This document shows positions 25,589 through 33,622 of a stretch of 61,258 bases of DNA, piece by piece; the first letter of the stretch is position 1, and every line of letters starts with the position of its first letter. Source of the stretch: Fastidiosipila sp964627125 (GTDB taxonomy: Bacteria; Bacillota; Clostridia; Saccharofermentanales; Fastidiosipilaceae); contig CAZVJQ010000007.1 of assembly GCA_964627125.1 (NCBI GenBank), positions 1-61,258 of the forward strand, in the 5' to 3' direction. The translations under genes were made by a program, and so were the position numbers. The notes under the pieces were generated by a model. That model searched no databases. It was not told the origin of the DNA and worked only from the letters and a program-made list of their open reading frames with translations.

Positions 25589-26161
25589 ATGTCTGAATTA
25601 GATATTTTGTTTAAAAGAAAATCTGTTAGAACTTATACAGGAATTGCTCCAAGTAAAGAGCAAATAGAAACAATATTAAAGGCCGCACAATCTAGCCCTG
25701 TGGCTCTAGATAAACACGAAAACTATAGGATTGATATCATTTCTGATAAAGAGATTCTAGAAGTGATAGAACTTGGTGTTAGTGTTAAGTCTGGATCTGA
25801 AAAACATCCATTATATGGTGCTCCTGTATTTATTTTAATATCTGTTCGCTCAGACTCATCTGAGGTTAGTGGGGCAGAATATTCTACAGCAGGTATAATT
25901 GCGCACAACATGCTATTGGCTGCTGAGAGTCAAGGTCTAGGCGCATGCTATGTTTGGGGTGCTATAAGAATGAATGAAGATAATCCGATTTTTGAATCTA
26001 AATTGGATTTACCTGAAGATTATTCGCCTATATGCGGTATTACCGTAGGTCATACAGATGAAGAATTTGAGTTAAGAGATATTGAAAATAGAATTGAAGT
26101 TGTTTTTAGAGAAGGCGAAGTAGAAGAGGAAGATGAATCTCTTGATGTAGAGTTAAGCTAA
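25589..26161 (+). CDS. Nitroreductase-family FMN oxidoreductase
   Basis: A 190-aa flavoprotein. The FMN-phosphate motif is FKRKSVRTYTG at residues 8-18, the middle segment AAQSSPVALDKHENYRI is typical, and GIIAHNMLLAAESQGLGACY and CGITVGHTDEE form the C-terminal half of the FMN site. The tail (EGEVEEEDESLDVELS) is unusually acidic. Such enzymes transfer electrons from NAD(P)H to nitroaromatics, quinones or flavins; the true substrate is unknown. AAGGGG precedes the ATG. Confidence 0.8.
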   Translation: MSELDILFKRKSVRTYTGIAPSKEQIETILKAAQSSPVALDKHENYRIDIISDKEILEVIELGVSVKSGSEKHPLYGAPVFILISVRSDSSEVSGAEYSTAGIIAHNMLLAAESQGLGACYVWGAIRMNEDNPIFESKLDLPEDYSPICGITVGHTDEEFELRDIENRIEVVFREGEVEEEDESLDVELS

Positions 26162-26197
26162 GGTTTAAGTAAGTAATAACAAATATGTAGGTGAATC

Positions 26198-27406
26198 ATG
26201 AGTAAAATAAGGTTAGGTATAGCAGGTCTAGGTCATCGAGGATATATGTTAATGGATTATACAGTCCTGCCTAGAGAGAATGTCAGCGTGGTAGCTGTTT
26301 GTGACATATTTGAAGATCGAGCTAATGAAGCTAGAGATAGAGTGAAAGAAGTAAGTGGAGTTGAAGCCGAAGCTTTTACTGACTACGTAGATATGCTAAA
26401 TAGTGCTGAGATGGATGCTGTCTTGATATCTACATCATGGGAATATCATTTGCCAATAGCAATTATGGCTATGGAAAAGGGGATAGCTGTCGCCATGGAA
26501 GTTGGTGGAGCTTACAACGAGCATGAACTATGGAAATTAGTAGATACTTACGAGCAAACAAAAACTCCTTTCATGATTCTTGAAAACTGTAACTATGGCA
26601 GAAATGAGCTTATGCTTCAGAATATGATTGAGCAAGGTGTATTTGGTGAGATCGTTCATCTAGCAGGTGGCTACAGACATGACCTCAGATATGAAATAGC
26701 TGGTGGTGTTAAGAATAGACATTATCGTTTAAAAAACTACCTACTAAGAAATACAGAAAATTATCCAACTCATGAGATTGGTCCTATAGCAAAGTTCCTC
26801 AATTTAGGTCAAGGAAACCGCATGGAGTCCCTAGTTTCAGTATCTTCAAAATCAGCAGGAATGTCAGCATATCTGCAAGATAAAAAGGAAGAATATCCAG
26901 ATTTGCAAAATCTAAAATTCAAACAAGGTGACGTAGTAACTACAATTATCAAATGTGCCGGTGGCGAGACTATTACATTAACCTTGGATACTACTCTTCC
27001 AAGATACTATAGTCGTGGCTTAGAGATTATGGGAACTAAAGGTATGTATAATGAGGAGAACCAGTCTATATATATTGACAATGAACCTGATCATGAAGAG
27101 GCTCACTTCGATTGGCAAAAGCAATGGGGCAACCTCGAAGACTATAGAGAAGAATATGAACATCCTATTTGGAAAGATTATTTAAATAGTGAAGTCCAAG
27201 ATGCTCATGGAGGAATGGATTGGTTAGTTCTGGATGCCTTCTTCAATGCATTGGATGAAGGATCACCTATGCCATTAGATGTCTATGACGCTGTTAGCTG
27301 GATGGTCATCACTGATCTATCAGAAAAATCAATAGCTCTAGGTGGGCAAGTTCAATACTTCCCAGATTTTACTAAGGGTAAATGGGTTGAAGCATATAAT
27401 TTTTAA
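26198..27406 (+). CDS. Gfo/Idh/MocA-fold protein related to GH109 NAD-dependent glycosidases
   Basis: A 402-aa protein with an N-terminal Rossmann domain (LGIAGLGHRGY at residues 5-15, VVAVCDIFEDR) and a C-terminal alpha/beta domain. The segments LENCNYGRNELMLQNMI, GGYRHDLRYEI, NYPTHEIGPIAKFL and NRMESLVSVSSKS resemble the GH109 branch, which includes an alpha-N-acetylgalactosaminidase that uses bound NAD in catalysis; the His of YPTHEIGP corresponds to its conserved active-site His. It is cytosolic. It could instead be an ordinary sugar dehydrogenase. With GH20 and the GH84-like gene elsewhere in the window, a role in amino-sugar glycan breakdown is plausible. Confidence 0.65.
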   Translation: MSKIRLGIAGLGHRGYMLMDYTVLPRENVSVVAVCDIFEDRANEARDRVKEVSGVEAEAFTDYVDMLNSAEMDAVLISTSWEYHLPIAIMAMEKGIAVAMEVGGAYNEHELWKLVDTYEQTKTPFMILENCNYGRNELMLQNMIEQGVFGEIVHLAGGYRHDLRYEIAGGVKNRHYRLKNYLLRNTENYPTHEIGPIAKFLNLGQGNRMESLVSVSSKSAGMSAYLQDKKEEYPDLQNLKFKQGDVVTTIIKCAGGETITLTLDTTLPRYYSRGLEIMGTKGMYNEENQSIYIDNEPDHEEAHFDWQKQWGNLEDYREEYEHPIWKDYLNSEVQDAHGGMDWLVLDAFFNALDEGSPMPLDVYDAVSWMVITDLSEKSIALGGQVQYFPDFTKGKWVEAYNF

Positions 27407-27505
27407 TTGATAAATTTTTGCCTGAAATTATCATTCATAAAATCGCCTCAAATTTTATTCTAAAATAAAGATAACGAGGCAAATATCAGCTAGAAGGAGT
27501 CAACC

Positions 27506-27850
27506 ATGGCAGAAACTTACAATTCAATTCCAGAATATATTGCAGCACAAACTGAGGCTCAACAAGAGTACTTAAATGAGCTATACGTCCATTTACAAGA
27601 AACTCTTCCAGGCACAACAGAAGATTTATCTTGGGGCATGCCAACATTTAGAAGAAAGAAAATAATCCTGCACTTTGCTGCTTCTAAGAAGTATATGGGT
27701 ATTTATCCGGGAGCTAAGGCGGTGTCGGCTTTTGCCAAAGAATTAGAAGGTTTTGAAACTTCTAAAGGGACTATAAAAATACCTTATGAGCATCCACTGC
27801 CATTAGACTTAGTCAGTAAAATTGCTAAATGGTGTGACGAGAATAAATAA
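27506..27850 (+). CDS. DUF1801 / YdhG-like protein
   Basis: A 114-aa small cytosolic protein of the DUF1801 (YdhG, frataxin-like fold) family. Typical pieces are TTEDLSWGMPTFRRKKIILHFAASKKYMGIYPG and IKIPYEHPLPLDLVSKIAKW, here located at about residues 37-70 and 90-110. The family has been discussed as iron-binding or as a nucleic-acid-related fold, but its role is not settled. AAGGAG lies before the ATG. It is a single gene with its own spacing on both sides. Confidence 0.75.
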   Translation: MAETYNSIPEYIAAQTEAQQEYLNELYVHLQETLPGTTEDLSWGMPTFRRKKIILHFAASKKYMGIYPGAKAVSAFAKELEGFETSKGTIKIPYEHPLPLDLVSKIAKWCDENK

Positions 27851-27940
27851 TAAAATCTACGCACATTTATTGTGCTACAAAATCATGCCCAATAATATAA
27901 AATTGAGACAATACTAAAAACCCCCAAGGAGAATTTAAAT

Positions 27941-28858
27941 ATGCGCTTTTTTACAAAAGAATGGGTAGAAGCAATGCAAAATAACCCATCACCTGAAGGC
28001 TTCGATATCATTGAAGATAGAGAATATTCAGATGAAGAAATTCAAGAAATTTATGAAGCAAAATTAGAAGAAGATATCAGGATGGATGAAGAATTTCATA
28101 ACACTCCACCAGATAAAGATGACTACATTTTTGAACTCGAGGAGCTAAGCCTAGAAGAAGTCGTTATTATATATATAGATGAGGATGGTGAGGAGATTTA
28201 TCGCAATCCTGAGAGTCTAGAAGAATTAAGAGAATATCAAGAAGCTTCATATGAGCAAAAACTTCAAGAATTTGAAGAGCGTGAAGAATATGACCGTGAG
28301 GAATATAGCGAATTATTTGAGTTTAATTATCAGACAATGCTAAATGACTCTGACTATTTCCCAGAGTGGGTTTTTGACGAAATTGACCCAAGGTTGGTCG
28401 CCTTAAACTACCTCACTGAAGATTTATATAATCAACTAGATAAGCTCAGTGAAACAGCAGACGAATATGTACAGAGCGTAATAGATGCGTATGACGAGGT
28501 ATATGAGCAAGAAAATATTCCTGAAGATATACTTCACCTAATTGATTTGCATGATGCGAACATAGAAGGTATTGAGGAGGTAGATGGAGATATATTATTC
28601 ACTGTTAAACCTGAGCACTATGATGATGAAGATGATGCCGAAACACTAGTTTTTGAGAATGCAAAATTCCTAGAGTTTGAGGAATTTAATACAGAAAGTG
28701 CTGAAGAGTTTGATGGTAAAACTCCAACATTTTTCTTATATGAAGAGGTCTACAACTCAGGCGACGGCTACGAATTCCACTTCCTTTTAGGTGATTACTC
28801 AGAAGAAGATCCACATAAATATTTAACTATTTATGCAGACGATATTTACCTAGACTAA
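27941..28858 (+). CDS. Very acidic hypothetical protein, possibly DUF4085-like
   Basis: A 305-aa soluble protein with a striking excess of Glu and Asp, no signal peptide and no membrane segment. The N-terminus MRFFTKEWVEAMQNNPSPEG resembles DUF4085 proteins, and the C-terminal half has a beta-rich pattern (LHDANIEGIEEVDGDILFTV, FFLYEEVYNSGDGYEFHFLL) seen in the same family. The middle (residues 40-110) is almost continuous EE/EY-rich helix. AAGGAG precedes the ATG. Function is unknown; the family call is from memory of a short N-terminal pattern. Confidence 0.5.
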   Translation: MRFFTKEWVEAMQNNPSPEGFDIIEDREYSDEEIQEIYEAKLEEDIRMDEEFHNTPPDKDDYIFELEELSLEEVVIIYIDEDGEEIYRNPESLEELREYQEASYEQKLQEFEEREEYDREEYSELFEFNYQTMLNDSDYFPEWVFDEIDPRLVALNYLTEDLYNQLDKLSETADEYVQSVIDAYDEVYEQENIPEDILHLIDLHDANIEGIEEVDGDILFTVKPEHYDDEDDAETLVFENAKFLEFEEFNTESAEEFDGKTPTFFLYEEVYNSGDGYEFHFLLGDYSEEDPHKYLTIYADDIYLD

Positions 28859-28940
28859 TTTAATTTTTCTTTGGCAAAAGCCAACCCGAGTAAAAACCAA
28901 CCAAGCCTTATATTTGCGAAAGCATTTATGAGGCTTAATT

Positions 28941-28958
28941 ATTGAAAACGTTTTATAT
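28941..28958 (+). promoter_or_regulatory. LacI-family operator upstream of the regulator gene
   Basis: ATTGAAAACGTTTTATAT: a GAAAACGTTTT palindrome with the central CG typical of LacI-family sites. The same ATTGAAAACG half is repeated at 30171 before the ABC operon, which suggests autoregulation by the LacI protein at 29055. Confidence 0.55.
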
Positions 28959-29054
28959 CTACCAGAACCTTAAAAGTTTGATAGAATAGCTGTAATAAAA
29001 AATCAGCAATATACAGACGTGTAATTGTAAGTTCTTGATTAGATAGGGGTAAAA

Positions 29055-30071
29055 ATGGCAAAACTAAAAGATGTTGCTACTTTAGCAGGTGTTTCATTAT
29101 CTACAGCATCTAAAGCTCTTAATAATTATCCTGGAATAAATGAAGAAACTAGAGAAAAGGTTCAAGCCGCTGCGAAGGAGTTAAATTACTCTCCCAACCC
29201 TAATGCCAAACAAATGGTTACAGGCAAGAGCCACATACTAGGAATACTAACAGCTGACTCGTCTGATAATGGTTTAATGCACCCATTCTTTGGTGTAGTT
29301 ATTGAAACTTTTAGAAAATATGTAAATAAGCAAGGTTACGATGTCATCATTATTCCATCAAATAAAGAAGATATGAATATGACATATGTAGAATACTGTA
29401 GATACAGGATGCTAGACGGTGTTTATGTATTAAGGTATTCAGACCTAGACGATAACTTACTAGAACTATTAAATAGCGATATCCCATTAATAACTACTGA
29501 CGTAATACATCCAGATGTATCTATAGTCTCATCTGAGGATATTAATGCTGCTTACGATGCTTATAATTATCTACATTCAATTGGACATAGAGATATTTTC
29601 CATTTATCCGGTCCGCAAGATACTATAGCTGGGCAGAAGCGTCTCAGAGGTTTTAATGAAGCTCAACATATTTTTACTAAAGGAAAACCAGTAAGTGATT
29701 ACAATTATGAAATAGTAGATCAGTTCAACTATGAGTCTGGTTATGAAGCAACTTTGAAAATGCTTGCTAGAAGAGAAGATAATATTCCTGATGCAATAAT
29801 CGCAGCCTCAGATACTGTAGCATTAGGTGCAATCAGTGCTCTTATAGATAAAGGATATTCAATACCAGATGATGTTTCTATTCTTGGTTTCGATAACATT
29901 GAACTAGCTAGATATGCAAGACCTGCATTAACTACAATGGCTCAAGATACTGAGAAAATTGGGTCTATTACAGGAGATCTCTTGATAAGAAAAATTGCTG
30001 GCCAGAAGGTGGCAAAGAGCTCATTTGTTCCAATGCATCTAGTCGAAAGAAATTCCGTAAAGAAAAAATAA
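29055..30071 (+). CDS. LacI-family transcriptional regulator of the cellobiose-type operon
   Basis: A 338-aa repressor. The N-terminal helix-turn-helix and hinge are at residues 3-55 (LKDVATLAGVSLSTASKALN, then LNYSPNPNAKQM), followed by a periplasmic-binding-protein-like effector domain with ILGFDNIELARYARPALTTM near the C-terminus. AGGGG precedes the ATG. It lies directly upstream of the sugar-binding lipoprotein gene on the same strand, and matching operator-like sequences occur before both genes (28941 and 30171). The likely inducer is a cello-oligosaccharide because the operon carries a GH94 cellobiose phosphorylase, but that is inference. Confidence 0.9.
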   Translation: MAKLKDVATLAGVSLSTASKALNNYPGINEETREKVQAAAKELNYSPNPNAKQMVTGKSHILGILTADSSDNGLMHPFFGVVIETFRKYVNKQGYDVIIIPSNKEDMNMTYVEYCRYRMLDGVYVLRYSDLDDNLLELLNSDIPLITTDVIHPDVSIVSSEDINAAYDAYNYLHSIGHRDIFHLSGPQDTIAGQKRLRGFNEAQHIFTKGKPVSDYNYEIVDQFNYESGYEATLKMLARREDNIPDAIIAASDTVALGAISALIDKGYSIPDDVSILGFDNIELARYARPALTTMAQDTEKIGSITGDLLIRKIAGQKVAKSSFVPMHLVERNSVKKK

Positions 30072-30170
30072 ATATCTAAAAATTTAAAAAACGCAACTAA
30101 AAAGTGCTGTTTTAAACCTCTATTTGTTGAAAATCACAAATATTTAACCCATTAATTGTTTACTTTGTAC

Positions 30171-30200
30171 ATTGAAAACGATTTCCATATAGATTAATAT
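30171..30200 (+). promoter_or_regulatory. Promoter with overlapping LacI operator for the sugar ABC operon
   Basis: TTGAAA (-35, 30172-30177) and TAATAT (-10, 30195-30200) are spaced by 17 bases. The operator-like ATTGAAAACGATTTCCAT (30171-30188) covers the -35, so a bound repressor would block RNA polymerase directly. Confidence 0.6.
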
Positions 30201-30257
30201 AAAACTAGCAAAAACTTTAGTTGCTTTTCACATATTGCACAAAAGAGGAGGCATAAA

Positions 30258-31676
30258 ATGAAAAAGAAAAGTATTTTACGTTTGTTATCAATAGGAATTG
30301 TACTTCCATTGTTAATGACTGCATGTGTTGCAGGAACAGATGATGACGCCCCGGATAATAATCCTGATGATCAAACCACTGATCAAGGAACTGAAGACCC
30401 TGATGATGATACAAGTGGTGAAGGTACAGAACAAGGCGAAACTTTAAGAATATATGTATGGAATGAAGAATTCCAAGGTTTATTTGAAACTTACTATGCT
30501 GACAAGATGCCAGAAGGTGTTGAAGTAGAGTGGGTAATTACTCCAAATGATAACAATGGTTATCAAGATAAATTAGACCAAGATTTACTAAGTCAAGCAG
30601 ATGCAGCTCCTGAAGATCGTATTGATATGTACTTGATTGAAGCTGACTACGCATTGAAATATGTTAATTCAGAATACTCGATGGACTTAATTGGTGAAGT
30701 TGGTTTAACTGAAGATGATTTAGCTGACCAATATCAATATACAAAAGATATTGTTACTGATGAGAATGGCGTGTTGAAGGCAACTAGCTGGCAAGCAACT
30801 CCAGGCCTATTTGCTTACAGACGTTCAATTGCTCAAGATGTTTTAGGCACAGATGATCCTGCTGAAGTTCAAGAATACTTATCAGATTGGGATAAATTCG
30901 ATGATGTAGCAGCTCAAGCTTCAGAGGCAGGCTACAAGATGCTTTCTGGATATGACGATTCATATAGAACTTTCTCAAACAATGTTTCAGGACCATGGGT
31001 AAATGGTACACAAATTGTAGTCGATGAAAATATCGAAAGATGGGTTGATCAAACTAAAGATTATACAGACAAGGGCTACAATAACAAGACTTCACTTTGG
31101 GCACCAGAGTGGAATGCGGACCAAGGACCAGATGGTGATGTATTTGGATTCTTCTATTCAACATGGGGAATTAACTTTACATTATTAGGAAACTCATTAG
31201 AAACACCTGTATCTGAAGGTGGTGTAGAAGAAGTAGGAAACGGTGTTTACGGTGACTGGGCTGTTACACAAGGACCACAACCTTACTACTGGGGTGGAAG
31301 CTGGTTAGTTGCAGCACCAGGTAGTGACAACGTTGAATTAGTTAAAGACATCATGTATACATTCACAGCAGATGCCCAAACAATGAAACAACTAACTTTA
31401 GATACACAAGATTACACAAATAACTCAGTTGCAATGGAAGAAATTGCTAACAGTGATTACTCATCAGACTTCTTAGGTGGACAAAACCACATCGCACTCT
31501 TCGCGGATGTTGCACCAGAGATTGACATGAGCAATGTCTCAATTTATGACCAAGGTCTAAATGAGTCATTCCAAGAAGCTTTCAGTGACTACTTCGAAGG
31601 CAATGTAACAATGGAAGAAGCATATGACAACTTCTATGCCTCAGCCATTGAGAAATATCCAGCACTTACACGCTAA
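30258..31676 (+). CDS. Sugar ABC transporter solute-binding lipoprotein (CUT1 family)
   Basis: A 472-aa lipoprotein. The signal peptide ends in the lipobox LMTAC with the lipidated Cys at residue 22, followed by a disordered Asp/Thr/Gln-rich linker to about residue 60. The binding domain then begins LRIYVWNEEFQGLFETYYAD. This is a CUT1 (MalE/UgpB-like) extracellular binding protein for oligosaccharides. Its two permease genes and a GH94 phosphorylase follow, which points to cellobiose or cellodextrin. AGGAGG precedes the ATG. No ATPase gene is in the operon, so a shared MsmX-type ATPase elsewhere is expected. Confidence 0.92.
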   Translation: MKKKSILRLLSIGIVLPLLMTACVAGTDDDAPDNNPDDQTTDQGTEDPDDDTSGEGTEQGETLRIYVWNEEFQGLFETYYADKMPEGVEVEWVITPNDNNGYQDKLDQDLLSQADAAPEDRIDMYLIEADYALKYVNSEYSMDLIGEVGLTEDDLADQYQYTKDIVTDENGVLKATSWQATPGLFAYRRSIAQDVLGTDDPAEVQEYLSDWDKFDDVAAQASEAGYKMLSGYDDSYRTFSNNVSGPWVNGTQIVVDENIERWVDQTKDYTDKGYNNKTSLWAPEWNADQGPDGDVFGFFYSTWGINFTLLGNSLETPVSEGGVEEVGNGVYGDWAVTQGPQPYYWGGSWLVAAPGSDNVELVKDIMYTFTADAQTMKQLTLDTQDYTNNSVAMEEIANSDYSSDFLGGQNHIALFADVAPEIDMSNVSIYDQGLNESFQEAFSDYFEGNVTMEEAYDNFYASAIEKYPALTR

Positions 31677-31693
31677 GCGAAATTCGATGTTTT

Positions 31694-31722
31694 ATTCCTA
31701 GGCCCACACAGGGTCTAGGAAT
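31694..31722 (+). other. Intercistronic hairpin between binding protein and permease genes
   Basis: ATTCCTAGGCCC-ACACA-GGGTCTAGGAAT, a 12-bp stem with one G-U and no T-tract. Such hairpins often protect the upstream mRNA end or thin out transcription so that the binding protein is made in excess of the permeases. Confidence 0.65.
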
Positions 31723-31754
31723 AATCATTACTTAGCTTCAAAAAGGGAAATATT

Positions 31755-32720
31755 ATGAAATCGAGCGACAATAAATCAGTTAAGACTAGTCAAAATAGTG
31801 ATTTTAAAGGCAAGAAGCTTAAAGGTGTTTCATACTCTAAGTATGGATACTTTTTCATATTACCATTTTTCATTGTCTATACTATTTTTTCATTAATACC
31901 ACTTATATCAACAATATTTAACAGCTTCTTTGAAAACTATAGAATGGGGTTAACTCAAGTTGGTCCTACATTTGTAGGTATAGATAACTATATTAGAATC
32001 TTCACTCAAGGAGATCTGCTTAAATATACTTCCAACACTTTCATACTATGGATTTTAGGATTTATACCTCAAATTTTAGTATCTCTTTTACTAGCATATT
32101 GGTTTAGCTCCAAGGCTATGAAGATTAAAGGGCAAGGGTTCTTTAAGTCTGTTATTTACTTACCAAATATAATAATGCCATCTGCTATGGCAATGCTGTT
32201 CTTTACCTTATTCTCAGATAATGGTCCAGTTAACTTGGTTCTTGTGAGTGCTGGAGTAGTTGACTCACCAATAAGATTTTTATCTACAATCTGGGGAACA
32301 CGTGGACTTATAGCATTCATGAACTTCCTTATGTGGTTTGGAAATACAACATTACTATTAATGGCTGGAATGCTAGGTATAGATCAAGAGCTATATGAGG
32401 CAGCAACAATAGATGGTGCTTCATCAGGACAGATTTTTAGAAGAATCACCATGCCACTTCTAAGACCAATTTTTGTCTACGTTATTATCACTTCACTAAT
32501 CGGTGGTATTCAAATGTTCGATGTGCCAGAAATTCTAACCAATGGTGGAGGTAATCCAAATAGAACCAGTATGACTCTATTAATGTACTTAAATAACCAC
32601 TTGTACAGTAATAACTACGGTATGGCTGGTGCAGTTTCAGTCTACATATTTGTTATCACGTTAGTGTTATCTCTAGCAATTTCTAAAGTGATAAATCGTA
32701 ATGACGAGTTCGGTTTTTAG
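31755..32720 (+). CDS. Sugar ABC transporter permease (UgpA/LplB type)
   Basis: A 321-aa membrane protein with six predicted helices after a polar 27-residue N-terminus. The EAA loop that contacts the ATPase is YEAATIDGASSGQIFRRITMPLLRP, at about residues 212-236. It pairs with the permease encoded 18 bases downstream to form the channel for the preceding binding protein. AAGGG lies upstream of the ATG. Confidence 0.93.
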   Translation: MKSSDNKSVKTSQNSDFKGKKLKGVSYSKYGYFFILPFFIVYTIFSLIPLISTIFNSFFENYRMGLTQVGPTFVGIDNYIRIFTQGDLLKYTSNTFILWILGFIPQILVSLLLAYWFSSKAMKIKGQGFFKSVIYLPNIIMPSAMAMLFFTLFSDNGPVNLVLVSAGVVDSPIRFLSTIWGTRGLIAFMNFLMWFGNTTLLLMAGMLGIDQELYEAATIDGASSGQIFRRITMPLLRPIFVYVIITSLIGGIQMFDVPEILTNGGGNPNRTSMTLLMYLNNHLYSNNYGMAGAVSVYIFVITLVLSLAISKVINRNDEFGF

Positions 32721-32738
32721 GTAGGTGAGGTTTATATC

Positions 32739-33596
32739 ATGGAAAAATTAAGAAGCAATAAATTAAGAATGAGAATGAACAGCACTTTAGGTTTTGTCGT
32801 ACTCGTACTGCTCACTATAATCTGTCTAGTACCATTCTATGTACTAATAATAAACACAACTAGATCTCATGCCCAAATTAACAGAGGTTTCGCACTTTGG
32901 CCAGGAGGTTCACTAGTTCCAAATATAAGAAAACTATTAGACAATCAGAATTTACCAGTTCTAAGAGCATTACTAAACAGTGTCTATGTAGCGCTATTCA
33001 CATCATTGATCTCAGCATACTTCTCAGCTCTAACCTCATATGGATTCTATGCATATAGATTTAAATTGAGAAAAGCAGCGATGTCCTTCGTTCTACTAGT
33101 CATGATGATTCCAACTCAAGTATCAGCTCTAGGTTTCTTAGATCAAATGGATAGGTTGGGCTTAACAGATACTTATGTACCATTAATCCTTCCAGCAGTT
33201 GCATCTCCGACCGTTGTATTTTTCATCTATCAATACATGGTTGGGTATATACCAAAAGCAATAGTAGATGCTGCTAGAATCGATGGTTCTGGTGAATTTA
33301 TGACTTTCAATCGTATTATATTGCCAATAATCAAACCTGCGATAGCAGTTCAAGCAATATTCGCCTTCGTTGGATCATGGAACAACTTCTTCATGCCAAA
33401 TCTTATTTTGGATAGTGCAGAGAAGAAGACTTTGCCCCTATTAATAGCGCAATTACGTGGAGCTGATTTCATGAAGTTCGATATGGGACAAGTCTATTCG
33501 CTTATAGCATTTGCGATTGTGCCAGCAATAATTTTCTACTTGATTTTCTCAAAACAAATTATCGGAAATACTACTGCAGGTAGTATCAAGGGTTAA
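32739..33596 (+). CDS. Sugar ABC transporter permease (UgpE/MalG type)
   Basis: A 285-aa membrane protein with six helices. The N-terminal helix (LGFVVLVLLTIICLVPFYVLII) is followed by the MalG-type segment TRSHAQINRGFALWPGG, and the EAA loop is IVDAARIDGSGEFMTFNRIILPIIKP. It partners the UgpA-type permease just upstream. The GH94 gene follows after 26 bases, so transport and cytosolic phosphorolysis of the sugar are co-expressed. Confidence 0.93.
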   Translation: MEKLRSNKLRMRMNSTLGFVVLVLLTIICLVPFYVLIINTTRSHAQINRGFALWPGGSLVPNIRKLLDNQNLPVLRALLNSVYVALFTSLISAYFSALTSYGFYAYRFKLRKAAMSFVLLVMMIPTQVSALGFLDQMDRLGLTDTYVPLILPAVASPTVVFFIYQYMVGYIPKAIVDAARIDGSGEFMTFNRIILPIIKPAIAVQAIFAFVGSWNNFFMPNLILDSAEKKTLPLLIAQLRGADFMKFDMGQVYSLIAFAIVPAIIFYLIFSKQIIGNTTAGSIKG

Positions 33597-33622
33597 AAAT
33601 TTAATAGGAAGAGGATATAAAA

